Of a DNA stretch of 64,000 bases, positions 8,830 to 18,060 are shown one piece after another. Source of the DNA: Massilia cavernae (GTDB lineage: Bacteria; Pseudomonadota; Gammaproteobacteria; Burkholderiales; Burkholderiaceae_D); the NCBI RefSeq assembly GCF_003590855.1, contig NZ_QYUP01000118.1, forward strand, positions 1 to 64,000, read 5' to 3'. The notes beneath the pieces are model-generated. The model was not told the origin of the DNA. It saw nothing but the letters and a program-made list of their open reading frames with translations, and did no database searches. The position numbers were made by a program, and so were the translations under genes. The stretch's first letter is position 1. Every line of letters begins with the position of its first letter.

Positions 8830-11157
8830 CTACAGATTGAAACGCACATCGATCCGCACCTTGCGCGGCGGCGCCGGGTTGGCGAAGCCGCCACTGACCC
8901 ATTCGGAGTTGTAGGCCTTGTCCGTGGCGTTCTCGACCGCGGCCGACAGCGACCACTTGCCTTTGGCGTCCTCCAGCACGGCGCGCAGGTTCAGCAGCCA
9001 CAAGGCTGAGCGGGCCGCCGAGTTCTCGGTGTCCCAGTATTGCTTGCCTTTGTAGACCAGATCCGAGCGCAGCATGATGCGCAGCGCACCGCTGAGCGGG
9101 AAACGGTATTGCACACCGGTGTTACCGGTCACGCGCGGCACGTAGGGCGCCCAATTGCCCACCACCGAGGGATCGACGCGGTATTCATCGATCACGCTGC
9201 GGGTCACGCCCAGGCCGATGCCGGCGTCCAGCCCGCGCGCCAGGCTGGCAGTGGCCTCCAGTTCGCCGCCGGTCAGATGCACCTTGTCCAGGCCCGCCAT
9301 CACCTGCGAGCTGAGGGCGGTGATGAATACGAAGTATGGCGAATTGCGCACTTCGGTATCGAACAGCGCCGCGTTCAGGCGCAGCTTGCCGTCCAGTAGC
9401 GTGGTCTTGTAGCCCAGTTCCGCCGACTTGGTCAGCTCCGCAGGCATCATTTCGCGCACGCCCTTGATTTTGGTGGCCTCGGCCAGCTCCGCCACACCGC
9501 TCTGATTGAACAGGCCGGACCGGAAACCCTTGCCCCAGGAGGCGTAGGCCACCGAACCGTCAGCCGCCTTGTGGCGCAACGACACCTTGGGCTGCCAAGC
9601 GCTGAAGGTGGCCTCGCGCCCGCACGCTGCCGATGCCGCCACCGTGCAGCCGGCAGGCACGCCAGTCGACAGGTCACCGGAGAACTGACGCGGATCGATC
9701 GTCTGCTTGCGGCGGTCGCGGTCATAGCGTAGAGCCAGCGACGCTTCGACGCGCTGCGTCAAGTCGTAGTCGAGATTGCCGAAGGCGGCGGTGGCGCGAT
9801 TGTCGTTGTGGTCCGCCAGCCACAGCTTGGTCGGGTTGGCGCTGCCGGCCGGCGCGGGATCGTAGCTTAGGTAAGTGATGTCCTGGCCGTTGTCGATACC
9901 GTTGGTGGACGAGACAAACTTGTTGGCGTTCATCGCGTACACCCCGCCCATCCAGCGCAGGCCCGGATCGCTCGGCGAGGTCAGGCGCAGCTCCAGCGCC
10001 GTGTTGCGGGCGGCGATGTACTGGGTCTGGGTGCCATCCACCTCGAACGGGAAGCCCCAGCCCGCCACCGTGCCCACGTCCACGTTGCGCGAAGAGGTGT
10101 ACGGGTATTCGTCGCCTTCGATGTATTCCTTCATGCGGTCGTGGCTGGCGGTGGCGGCCAGCGTGGCGAAGTCCAGCGCGTACTCAGCCTTCAACGCCAC
10201 GTTGTCGAGCGAGCGCGTGTTGCGGCCGGGGTTGGTGGTGCAGATGCGCCGCACCACGCTGTCCGGGTTGGCGCGGCTGGCGTCCTCCACCGTGGCGCTG
10301 CCGCCGCTCAGGTCGGCGCTGCAATTGGGACCGATGTGCTGCGGCTGATAGACGTAGTTGAGCGCGCCGGCGCGGTCGCGCACTACGCCGAAACGGGCAT
10401 CGAGCTGCAGCTTGTCGCCGGCGATCCAGCGCAGGTCGCCGCGCAGCGCGTCGTTGCGGTAGGGATCGGCCTTGGCGTGCAGGTAGCCGTTTTCCAGGTA
10501 GCCGCCAACGTTCGTGTAGTTGCCGCCGATGCGGTACAGCAGCTTGTCGTCGACGATGGCGCCGCCGACGCTGCCCTGCACGCCGCGCCGCTGGCCATTG
10601 CCGGCGGTCGCCTGCACGTAGCCGCGCGTGGTGTTGGTCGGCGCCTTGGTCGTGATCAGGATCGCGCCGCCCGAGGCGTTGCGGCCGTACAGCGCGCCCT
10701 GCGGCCCGCGCAGCACTTCGATGGACTGGATGTCGAACAGCTCCTGCGTGAACTGCTGGGCACTGGTCTGTGTGACGCCGTCCACCACCACCGCCACCGG
10801 GGCTTCGCCATTGCGAACCTGGGTCAGGCCGCGCACCGTCATGAACGACGTGCCCACCGATTGCGATTCCGACAGCGAGACATTGGGCGTCAGCGCCACG
10901 AAGTCACCCGGCTTGCTGATGCCGGCATCCTCGATGGCCTTGGCGGAGAAGGCCTTGACCGACATCGGCACGCCCTGCTGTGTTTCATCGCGGCCGCGCG
11001 CGCGCACCACAACCTGTTCCATGGCGCCTTCCGGCGCCGGCGCGACGGACTCCCCCGCCGCTGGCGCCTGGGTCTGGGCCGCGGCGGCGCTGGACCAGGC
11101 CAGGGCCACGGCGATACTGATGAGTGTGGGGCGTGAGACGAAATTCTGGCAAGGCAT
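8830..11157 (-). CDS. TonB-dependent outer-membrane receptor
   Basis: Outer-membrane channel that imports a ligand with energy from TonB. The start at ATG 11157 has GGAG 6 nt upstream and gives 775 residues with a signal peptide (...SIAVALAWSSAAAAQTQA). A TonB-box-like stretch (MEQVVVRAR) comes next. Then follow the plug domain (PMSVKAFSAKAIEDAGI..., IEVLRGPQGALYGRNASGGAILITTK) and a 22-strand-type barrel ending in aromatic F-N-L. It sits at the end of the hydantoinase island but has its own promoter and operator copy. It probably brings the island's substrate across the outer membrane, which is unusual because hydantoins and nucleobases normally use porins. Confidence 0.92.
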   Translation of the reverse strand: MPCQNFVSRPTLISIAVALAWSSAAAAQTQAPAAGESVAPAPEGAMEQVVVRARGRDETQQGVPMSVKAFSAKAIEDAGISKPGDFVALTPNVSLSESQSVGTSFMTVRGLTQVRNGEAPVAVVVDGVTQTSAQQFTQELFDIQSIEVLRGPQGALYGRNASGGAILITTKAPTNTTRGYVQATAGNGQRRGVQGSVGGAIVDDKLLYRIGGNYTNVGGYLENGYLHAKADPYRNDALRGDLRWIAGDKLQLDARFGVVRDRAGALNYVYQPQHIGPNCSADLSGGSATVEDASRANPDSVVRRICTTNPGRNTRSLDNVALKAEYALDFATLAATASHDRMKEYIEGDEYPYTSSRNVDVGTVAGWGFPFEVDGTQTQYIAARNTALELRLTSPSDPGLRWMGGVYAMNANKFVSSTNGIDNGQDITYLSYDPAPAGSANPTKLWLADHNDNRATAAFGNLDYDLTQRVEASLALRYDRDRRKQTIDPRQFSGDLSTGVPAGCTVAASAACGREATFSAWQPKVSLRHKAADGSVAYASWGKGFRSGLFNQSGVAELAEATKIKGVREMMPAELTKSAELGYKTTLLDGKLRLNAALFDTEVRNSPYFVFITALSSQVMAGLDKVHLTGGELEATASLARGLDAGIGLGVTRSVIDEYRVDPSVVGNWAPYVPRVTGNTGVQYRFPLSGALRIMLRSDLVYKGKQYWDTENSAARSALWLLNLRAVLEDAKGKWSLSAAVENATDKAYNSEWVSGGFANPAPPRKVRIDVRFNL

Positions 11158-11223
11158 GGAATTCTCCGTTGTGCTTGATGTGGGAAAGTCGCTGTGGAGC
11201 CGGGCTTGGCGCCGTTTCGATCC

Positions 11224-11308
11224 ACTATAGGTAGGCACCGCAACGCGGGCAACGGCGGCGGCGGGTAGTTGGCTGCAATGGCTGGCGCCCCGCTACCCGG
11301 CCGGGTAG
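11224..11308 (-). promoter_or_regulatory. Receptor gene promoter with MalT-like operator
   Basis: Read on the minus strand: a perfect 16-bp palindrome CTACCCGGCCGGGTAG (11293-11308), 24 bp, a CTACCC half-site (11263-11268), 10 bp, -35 TTGCCC (11247-11252), 17 bp, -10 TATAGT (11224-11229). The same order with exactly the same spacings precedes the permease operon at 19387-19471. The neighbouring LuxR/MalT-type regulator is the obvious candidate to bind it. This is inference from position and repetition. Confidence 0.75.
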
Positions 11309-11310
11309 AT

Positions 11311-13989
11311 TCATGGCACGGCGTCGATATAGCCGTTCTGCAGCGCCACCGCGATGGCAGCGGTGCGCGTGCCGACGCCCAGCTTGAGGAAGATCTGCTT
11401 GAGATGGAACTTGACCGTGTTTTCCGACACGCCCAGCGCATTGGCCACCATCTTGTTGCCCTGCCCGGCCGCCACCAGCGCCAGCACCTGCTCCTCCTTG
11501 GCGCTGAGCGGACTCCGGTGGCGTGGCGGATGCACTTGCCAGCCACGCAGGCGCGTCACCAGCGCGGCCAGGCCCGGCCAGGCGGCGTAGCGGCCGTCCG
11601 GGTCCAGCGATTGCAGGCGCGGCAGCAGGCCCGCGCCGATCTCCAGCAGCAGGCCGTGCAGGTTCTGGGCCCAGACTGACTGCATCCAGTGGCGGAAGCC
11701 TTCCTGCGCCGCCGGGCTGTCGGCGTCACGCCGGCCCAGTGCCCACGCCAGCCCTTCCAGCCGCCAGGCGCACAGCCGCAGGCCGGCGCCGTCCAGCGCC
11801 TGCGCTCCTCGCCGCAACCCGGCCGCCGCCGCTTCGGACGCGCCCTGCGCGGCGGCCAGGCGCCCCAGTGCCAGGCTCACCGCCTCGTATTCGCGCCAGT
11901 TATCGGTCACGCCGCGCGGCGGCGTCCAATCGACCAGGCCGGCCGCGCGGGCTTCCTGCTGGGCCTGCGCCACGTGGCTGCTTTGCACCAGCAGGTCGAT
12001 GCGCCAGGCTTGCACCAGCCGCCCCAGGCGCGGCAATTGGCGCTGGCGCGCGTCCAGCGCCGACTGGTCCAGCTGGCGCAGCGCGGCGGCCAGGCCATCC
12101 AGCCGTAGCGCGCTGCGCCACAAGATTTCGGCGCTGGTGGCGCACACTTCCAGCCAGCCGTCGGTCTGGTGCAGCGGCTCCAGAGCCGCCGTGGCCCAGG
12201 GCCAGGCCTCGCTCCAGGCGCCCGACCAGTAGAGGTGCTGGGCGCGGTAGCAGCCCACCATCGACTTCAGCGAGCTTTCGGTGCCGAAGTTGGCCTCGGC
12301 CAGCGCCAGCGCGGTGTCGATCTGGCTGCGCGCCATGCGCACGTTGCCGGACAGCGCCTCGGCCTGCGCCTGGTTCAGCAGCACATACGCCTCGCCCAGC
12401 GCGCAATGCGCCAGCTGCATCTGAACCCGCGCCTCCTGCGCCTGGCGCACCGCGTCCGGCAAGTGCGCGTTGGCCAGCGCCGCCATCGCGCGTTCGTTCA
12501 GCACGCAGGCGCGGCCCAGGATGCTCAGGCCGTCCGGCAGCGGCGCGGCGCACAGCGTCGCTTCGCGCGGACGGTCGAAGTAGCCATAGACCATGAACTC
12601 GATGACCAGGTAGTCGCTCCGCAGTTGCGGCGTGGCGGCCAGCCCCGCTTCTGCCAGCCGCAGCATCTCGAACGCCAGCGCCTCATTGCCCAGCTTCGCG
12701 TTCAGGTAGGCCTGCATCAGCAGCAGCGCCGGTTCGCTGCGGCGTTGCAATTCGTCGAATTCGTTCAGCAGGCTTTGCGTGTAGGCGATGCCCTTGCGCA
12801 GCACCAGTTCCCAGCCACCGGCCGCGCGCACCAGCGACACCGCCAAGGCCTGGTCGCCGGCACGTTGCGCGTGGCGCACCGCCAGCAGGCAGTCGGATTG
12901 CTTGGCCAGCCAGTGCGCGGCGGCGCGGTGCAGCGTGCGCGCCCGCGCCGGATCGAGGCGGGCGCGCAGGAAGTCGGCCAGCAGCGGGTGGTAGCGGTGC
13001 CAGCGGCGTTGCGCGTCCAGCGGGACCAGCAAGGCGCGGTAGGAGGCCAGCGCCAGCAGGTGAGCAGCGCTGTCGCCGCGGCCGCGCACCTCGTCTGCCA
13101 TTTCGACACTGAAGCGTTCCAGCAGCGAGGTTTCGATCAGGAATTCGCGGCAGTCGGGCGGCAGGGCTTCGAGCACCTGCTCGGTCAGGTAGCCGGCGAT
13201 TTCGCCGGTATGGCCGGACAGTTGTTCCAGCCCGGACAGCGCGGCGCTGTCGCGCGCCAGCCAAAGCTTGGCAAGTTGCACCGCCACCGCCCAGCCCTCG
13301 GTGCGCTCGTGCACCAGCGCGGCGGCATCTCCGGCTGCATCGCCCAGGATGGCGCTGGTTTCCGCACCGCTCAGCACCAGGTCGGCCGCGTCAATGCGGT
13401 ACAGCAGCCCGCGCGCCTGCAGGGTGGCGACCGGCAGGCGCGGGCGACCCCGGCTGGCCAGCACGAGCTGCAGCCAGTGGCTGGCCCGCTCGATCAGCAT
13501 CAGCACCGCCGCATCGACCTCCGCGCTGCTGGCGCGGTGGTAGTCGTCGAGAATCAGCGTTACGCGCCGCCCGCCCTGCCCCAGCGCGGCCACGATGATA
13601 GCCAGCGTGTGCTGCGGGTTGGCGTCCAGCGCGTGCGACCGGGCCAGCGGCGCCAGCGACTCTAGCGGCACCCCGGCGCGCTCCAGCGCCAGCACCAGAT
13701 AGGCGAGGAAACGGTGCGGCGCGCGGTCGTCCTCGTCCAGCGACAGCCAGGCCACCGGCACAGGCGGGGTTTGCCCAGCCAAGCGGTCGCGCCATTGCGT
13801 CAACAGCGTGGTCTTGCCGAAGCCGGGCGGCGCCTCCAGCATCACCAATGGCTTGGCGGCCTGCTGTGCCAGGCGTTCCAGCAAGGCGGTGCGCGGCACG
13901 GCGTCCACCTCGGAACTGGGCGGCGCCACCTTCCCGATCCAGATCCAGTTCGCTTCCGCCGCAGCGGCCAGGTCGGGCGTCTCGCTCAT
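11311..13989 (-). CDS. MalT-like ATP-dependent LuxR-family (LAL) transcriptional regulator
   Basis: Large signal-transduction regulator of 892 residues. The N-terminal NTPase has Walker A APPGFGKTT (about 53-61) and Walker B TLILDDYH (about 145). A long helical, TPR-like sensor region fills the middle. The C-terminal LuxR helix-turn-helix (about 828-892) reads LSAKEEQVLALVAAGQGNKMVANALGVSENTVKFHL. Members such as MalT activate transcription when bound to an inducer and ATP. It is last in the permease-hyuA-hyuB-cupin operon, 6 bp after the cupin, and its stop lies 2 bp from the operator palindrome of the receptor gene. It probably activates both island promoters, including its own. Confidence 0.92.
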   Translation of the reverse strand: MSETPDLAAAAEANWIWIGKVAPPSSEVDAVPRTALLERLAQQAAKPLVMLEAPPGFGKTTLLTQWRDRLAGQTPPVPVAWLSLDEDDRAPHRFLAYLVLALERAGVPLESLAPLARSHALDANPQHTLAIIVAALGQGGRRVTLILDDYHRASSAEVDAAVLMLIERASHWLQLVLASRGRPRLPVATLQARGLLYRIDAADLVLSGAETSAILGDAAGDAAALVHERTEGWAVAVQLAKLWLARDSAALSGLEQLSGHTGEIAGYLTEQVLEALPPDCREFLIETSLLERFSVEMADEVRGRGDSAAHLLALASYRALLVPLDAQRRWHRYHPLLADFLRARLDPARARTLHRAAAHWLAKQSDCLLAVRHAQRAGDQALAVSLVRAAGGWELVLRKGIAYTQSLLNEFDELQRRSEPALLLMQAYLNAKLGNEALAFEMLRLAEAGLAATPQLRSDYLVIEFMVYGYFDRPREATLCAAPLPDGLSILGRACVLNERAMAALANAHLPDAVRQAQEARVQMQLAHCALGEAYVLLNQAQAEALSGNVRMARSQIDTALALAEANFGTESSLKSMVGCYRAQHLYWSGAWSEAWPWATAALEPLHQTDGWLEVCATSAEILWRSALRLDGLAAALRQLDQSALDARQRQLPRLGRLVQAWRIDLLVQSSHVAQAQQEARAAGLVDWTPPRGVTDNWREYEAVSLALGRLAAAQGASEAAAAGLRRGAQALDGAGLRLCAWRLEGLAWALGRRDADSPAAQEGFRHWMQSVWAQNLHGLLLEIGAGLLPRLQSLDPDGRYAAWPGLAALVTRLRGWQVHPPRHRSPLSAKEEQVLALVAAGQGNKMVANALGVSENTVKFHLKQIFLKLGVGTRTAAIAVALQNGYIDAVP

Positions 13990-13995
13990 GCTTGC

Positions 13996-14331
13996 TTATC
14001 CGTCGAATGCGACCAGCGGGTCCATCAATACAAAGAAAATTTCGCTGTCTTCCAGCGCCGTGGTCGCATGCGGCTGGTCCGGGTTCTCCACCACGATGTC
14101 GCCGGCAGCGATCTCGTAGCTGCCGGACGCGGTATCGACCCGCAGCCGCCCGCTGACCACATAATCGACCTCGCTGGCGCAGCCCCGCCGGAAACCGGAC
14201 GGCGGACTGCGCACGCCGGCCTCGATGCGCGCCAGGCCGGTCAGCACCTTGCGCACGCCACCGACTTCCAGCGGCGGCGCGGTGGCGACTTGATAAGGGC
14301 CGCTCAGCGGCGGGAAACGGTGCACAGTCAT
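13996..14331 (-). CDS. Small cupin-domain protein
   Basis: A single-domain cupin of 111 residues (CASEVDYVVSGRLRVDTASGSYEIAAGDIVVENPDQPHATT). The second motif G(D)IVVENPDQPH is clear. The first motif has an acidic residue but lacks the usual HxH pair (it reads GCASEVDYVVSG), so metal binding may be incomplete. It has a strong ribosome binding site (GGAGGAG) and lies between hyuB and the regulator. It could be a ligand-binding accessory, an isomerase or a regulatory cupin; the sequence does not decide. Confidence 0.75.
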   Translation of the reverse strand: MTVHRFPPLSGPYQVATAPPLEVGGVRKVLTGLARIEAGVRSPPSGFRRGCASEVDYVVSGRLRVDTASGSYEIAAGDIVVENPDQPHATTALEDSEIFFVLMDPLVAFDG

Positions 14332-14367
14332 ATCAGCTCCTCCAAGAGTATAGCGGAGGCTTGCGGT

Positions 14368-16002
14368 TCAGCCCAGCAAGCCATTCTGTTGATCCTCGGC
14401 CAGCGCCTGCGGCGCGCGCTGCGCCGGGTCGCCCCAGCCGCCGCCATGCGCGGTGACCAGGCGCAGCAGGTCGCCCTGCCCCAGCGGCACCCGGTTGGCG
14501 CGCGCGAAACGCTGGCGCGAGCCGTCCGGGCGCACCACCTCGGCGTAGCTGCAGGAGCCGTCGGCGCCGCCGTCCATGCCCCAGGGCGGGGTCTTGCCGC
14601 GCCCGAAGAAGGTCGAGACCCAGGCGCGCGGCCCCAGGATGCGGTATTCCAGCGCCACGCCGCGTCCGCCTCGCCAGCGCCCGGCGCCGCCCGCGTCGCC
14701 GTGGAAACCATAGCGCTCGATGCGCACGTCGTAGCAACGTTCCGCGATCTCGATGGGGATGTTGCTGGTCTCGCCGTTGCCGACGCAGAACTGTCCGTTC
14801 TCGCCGTCCTTGCCCTCGCCCGCGCCCCAGCCGCCCACCAGCGGCTGCACTAGCAGGAATTCCTTGCCGCTGTCGCGCGCGTGGCCGTTCAACACCATCG
14901 AACAGACCGAGCCGAGCTGGCCGGCGATCAGGCGGTCGCTCAGCACCGGCGCCAGCGCGCGGCGGATGACGTCGGCCGCCGTCACCATCGCCTCGAAATA
15001 GGCGGACACCGGCGCCGGGCGTTCGGCGGTGCAGATGGTGCCGGGCGGGCAGATCACCTCGATGGCGCGGAAGCAGCCGGCGCTGGCCGGCACGCCCGGC
15101 CGCACCACGCCCATGAATACTTCGCGCACCGCCGATTCCAGGCCGCAGCGGGTGTTGTTAACCGGGCCGGGCGCCTGCGCGCTGGAACCGGTGAAGTCGG
15201 CCACGAAACGCTCCGCCGTGATGGTAACGCGCACCTTGATGGTGAACGGGCCATTGCCCAGGCCGTCCTCGTCGATCACGTCCTCGGCCTCGTACACCCC
15301 GTGCGGCAGGCGCGCCAGCGCGGCGCGCGTCATCGCAGCGCCGTAGTCGAGCAGGTGCGTCATGGTATCTTCCACGCCGTCGCGGCCATACTTCTCCACC
15401 AGGGCCAGCAGGCGACGCTCGCCCACCCGCAGCGCGGCGGTGCAGGCGTGCAGGTCGCCCAGCGTCATTTCCGGCAGGCGCACATTGGCAGCGATCAGGT
15501 CCTGCAAGCCATGGTTGACCCGCCCCTGGTCGACGATGCGCACAGCCGGGAATTGCAGGCCCTCCTGGTACACCTCGGTGGCGTCGGCGCTGAAGCTGCC
15601 GGGGTCTTTGCCGCCCACCTCCGTCCAGTGCGCCTTGTTGGCGGTCCAGGCCAGCAAGCGGCCGTCATGGAACACCGGGGCCACCATTGACACGTCGGAC
15701 AAATGGGTACCGCCGCCCGCGTATGGGTCATTGGTGATGAACACGTCGCCGGGGTGGATGCCGTCCGCGCCGAACTTGTCCAGTATGCTGCGCACGGCGC
15801 CGTCCAGCGTGCCGATGAAGCCGGGGATGCCGTTGCCCTGCGAGATCAGGTTGCCGGCCGCGTCGGTGATGCCGATGCCGTAGTCGAGCGCCTCGTAGAT
15901 GATGGGGCTCATGCTGGTGCGCTGCATGGCGGCGAACATTTCCGCGCCAATGGCGGTGAGCGCGTTCTTGATCACCTCGCGCGTGAATGGCGTGTGCTGC
16001 AT
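14368..16002 (-). CDS. hyuB: Hydantoinase B / 5-oxoprolinase-type beta subunit
   Basis: Partner subunit of an ATP-dependent hydrolase or carboxylase of the HyuA/HyuB, oxoprolinase and acetophenone carboxylase family. The 544-residue product has the family opening (ALTAIGAEMFAAMQRTSMSPIIYEALDYGIGITDAAGNLIS), then GDVFITNDPYAGGGTHLSDVSMVAPVFHDGRLLAWTANKAHWTEVGG, and a C-terminal GDAGGAGRWRGGRGVALEYRI segment. It starts 9 bp after hyuA with a GGAGCACCC site. With HyuA it should open a cyclic amide ring at the cost of ATP. N-methylhydantoin, 5-oxoproline or a lactam are all possible. Confidence 0.9.
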   Translation of the reverse strand: MQHTPFTREVIKNALTAIGAEMFAAMQRTSMSPIIYEALDYGIGITDAAGNLISQGNGIPGFIGTLDGAVRSILDKFGADGIHPGDVFITNDPYAGGGTHLSDVSMVAPVFHDGRLLAWTANKAHWTEVGGKDPGSFSADATEVYQEGLQFPAVRIVDQGRVNHGLQDLIAANVRLPEMTLGDLHACTAALRVGERRLLALVEKYGRDGVEDTMTHLLDYGAAMTRAALARLPHGVYEAEDVIDEDGLGNGPFTIKVRVTITAERFVADFTGSSAQAPGPVNNTRCGLESAVREVFMGVVRPGVPASAGCFRAIEVICPPGTICTAERPAPVSAYFEAMVTAADVIRRALAPVLSDRLIAGQLGSVCSMVLNGHARDSGKEFLLVQPLVGGWGAGEGKDGENGQFCVGNGETSNIPIEIAERCYDVRIERYGFHGDAGGAGRWRGGRGVALEYRILGPRAWVSTFFGRGKTPPWGMDGGADGSCSYAEVVRPDGSRQRFARANRVPLGQGDLLRLVTAHGGGWGDPAQRAPQALAEDQQNGLLG

Positions 16003-16011
16003 GGGTGCTCC

Positions 16012-18057
16012 TTAAAGCTGCGGTAAGTGGATGTGCAGGCCGCCGAAGCGGTCGATTTCGACCCGCTCGCCGCGCCCGACCACGGTGGTGGTGGTGGCTT
16101 CTTCGATGATGGCCGGGCCGTGCAGCTCCATGCCCGGCAGCAGGCGCGCGCGCGCATACACCGGCGTGGTTTCCGGCTGGCCGGGCAACAGTTCGACCAT
16201 GCGCTCGCCGGCCAGGGCTGCGATGGCGGAAGGCCCAACGGCCGCCGGCAGGGGCGCCATCGGCGACTTGGGCACGGCGCCGAAACCGGCCAGGTGCAGG
16301 CCCACCACCTCCACCGGCGCATCCAGGCGGAAGGCGTAGGCCTGCTCGTGGATGCGGTGAAAGCGTTCCAGCGCCTCCGCCGCGTCCGCGCCCTGTTCCG
16401 GCAGCGCGACCTTGACCGCGTGCTCCTGGCCGACGTAACGGGCATCGACGTAACGCTCGAAGCGCAGCTGGCCGGCCGCGAAACCATCCTGCCGGAACGC
16501 GGTCTCGGCTTCCTCGCGCAGGCCTTCGAACGCCCGTTCCAGCGCCGCCATGCCGTCCTGCGCCAGCGGCTGCACGTGGGTGCGGATCGCGTCGCGGCGC
16601 ACGTCCAGCATCAGCATGCCCCAGGCCGAGAACACGCCCGCATACGGCGGCACGATCACTTTCGGGATGCCCAGTTCGGCCGCCAGCGCCGTGGCGTGCA
16701 GCGCGCCGCCGCCGCCGAAGGCCATCAGCGCGAATTCGCGTGGATCGTGGCCCCGGTTGACCGACACCAGCTTCAGTGCGTTGACCATGTTGGCGTTGGC
16801 GATCTGCAGCACGCCGTGCGCCACCGCCATGCCGTCCAGCTCCAGGCGCTGGCCGATCGTGTCGAACGCTGCCCGCACCGCGTCCAAGTCCGGCATGATG
16901 GTCCCGCCGGCGAAGCCGTCCGGATTGATGCGGCCGGTAGCCAGGTTGGCGTCGGTGGTGGTGGGCGCCTTGCCGCCGCGTCCATAGGCCACCGGTCCCG
17001 GCATGGCGCCGGCGCTTTCCGGCCCAACGCGCAGGCTGCCGGCTTCGTCCAGCCAGGCGATACTGCCACCGCCGTTGCCAATTTCGACGATATCGACCAC
17101 CGGCGTCATGATCGGGTAGCCGGCGCTGGTCGGGCCGCGTTCGATCACATAGTCGTTGGTAATGGTGACGCGGCCCTGGTCGATCAGCGAGCACTTGGCG
17201 GTGGTGCCGCCGATGTCGAGCGCAATCAACTGCGACTCGCCGATCAGCGCACCGTACACCTGGGCGCCAAGGATGCCGCTGACCGGGCCGGATTCCACCA
17301 GGCTGATCGGGTCGGCGCGCACGGCGGCCAGCGGCGCGATGCCGCCATTCGATTTCATGATAAAGGGCGCGCCTGGCAGGCCGCGCTGTTTCAGCCGCTT
17401 TCCCAACTGGTCCAAATAATTGCTGGTGGACGGCATCACGTAGGCGGACAGCACCGCCGTGCTGCAACGCTCGTATTCGCGCCAGACCCGGCTCACTTCG
17501 TGCGAGGCCACCACCGCCACTTCCGGCCAATGCGCCAGCACGGCCGTCTTTAGCGCTAATTCATGGGCCGGATTGCGGTAGGCGTGCAGCAGGCAGATTG
17601 CCACCGCGCCCACGCCTTCCACGCGCAGCCGGTCCAGCGTGTCCGCCAGTCCCTCCAGCGACAGCGGCACCACCACCTCGCCGCGATGGTCGATGCGCTC
17701 GCGCACTTCGCAACGCAGGTGGCGCGGCACGAAGGGGCGCGGCTTGCTGTAGCGCGGATTGAAGATGTCTGGTGTGTTGCCGCGCGCGATCTCCAGCACG
17801 TCGCGGAAGCCGGCGGTCGTTAGCAGCGCGGTCTTCACGCCCTTGCGCTCGGTCAGCGTGTTGATGACGACGGTCGAACCGTGGGCGAAAAAGTCCACCT
17901 CGCGCAGGTCGATGCCCGCCTTGTCGACGGCATCCAGCAAGCCCAGGTGGAAATGAGGTGGCGTGGTGTCGGCCTTCACGGCATGCACCTGCCCCTGCTT
18001 CAGGTAAACCAGATCGGTGAAAGTGCCGCCGATATCGGTGGCGATGCGGATGGACAT
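16012..18057 (-). CDS. hyuA: Hydantoinase A / 5-oxoprolinase-type ATP-binding subunit
   Basis: ATP-binding subunit of the HyuAB-type enzyme. The 681-residue product shows the two ASKHA-fold phosphate-binding signatures: TDIGGTFTDLVY at 7-18 and ALDIGGTTAKCSLI near 280. Also present are HGSTVVINTLTERKG and the conserved AFGGGGALHA segment near 450, then the C-terminal acetone-carboxylase/HyuA region. It begins 3 bp after the permease stop, so permease, HyuA and HyuB are made together. This layout supports uptake followed directly by ring opening. It acts in the cytosol. Confidence 0.9.
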   Translation of the reverse strand: MSIRIATDIGGTFTDLVYLKQGQVHAVKADTTPPHFHLGLLDAVDKAGIDLREVDFFAHGSTVVINTLTERKGVKTALLTTAGFRDVLEIARGNTPDIFNPRYSKPRPFVPRHLRCEVRERIDHRGEVVVPLSLEGLADTLDRLRVEGVGAVAICLLHAYRNPAHELALKTAVLAHWPEVAVVASHEVSRVWREYERCSTAVLSAYVMPSTSNYLDQLGKRLKQRGLPGAPFIMKSNGGIAPLAAVRADPISLVESGPVSGILGAQVYGALIGESQLIALDIGGTTAKCSLIDQGRVTITNDYVIERGPTSAGYPIMTPVVDIVEIGNGGGSIAWLDEAGSLRVGPESAGAMPGPVAYGRGGKAPTTTDANLATGRINPDGFAGGTIMPDLDAVRAAFDTIGQRLELDGMAVAHGVLQIANANMVNALKLVSVNRGHDPREFALMAFGGGGALHATALAAELGIPKVIVPPYAGVFSAWGMLMLDVRRDAIRTHVQPLAQDGMAALERAFEGLREEAETAFRQDGFAAGQLRFERYVDARYVGQEHAVKVALPEQGADAAEALERFHRIHEQAYAFRLDAPVEVVGLHLAGFGAVPKSPMAPLPAAVGPSAIAALAGERMVELLPGQPETTPVYARARLLPGMELHGPAIIEEATTTTVVGRGERVEIDRFGGLHIHLPQL

Positions 18058-18060
18058 GAG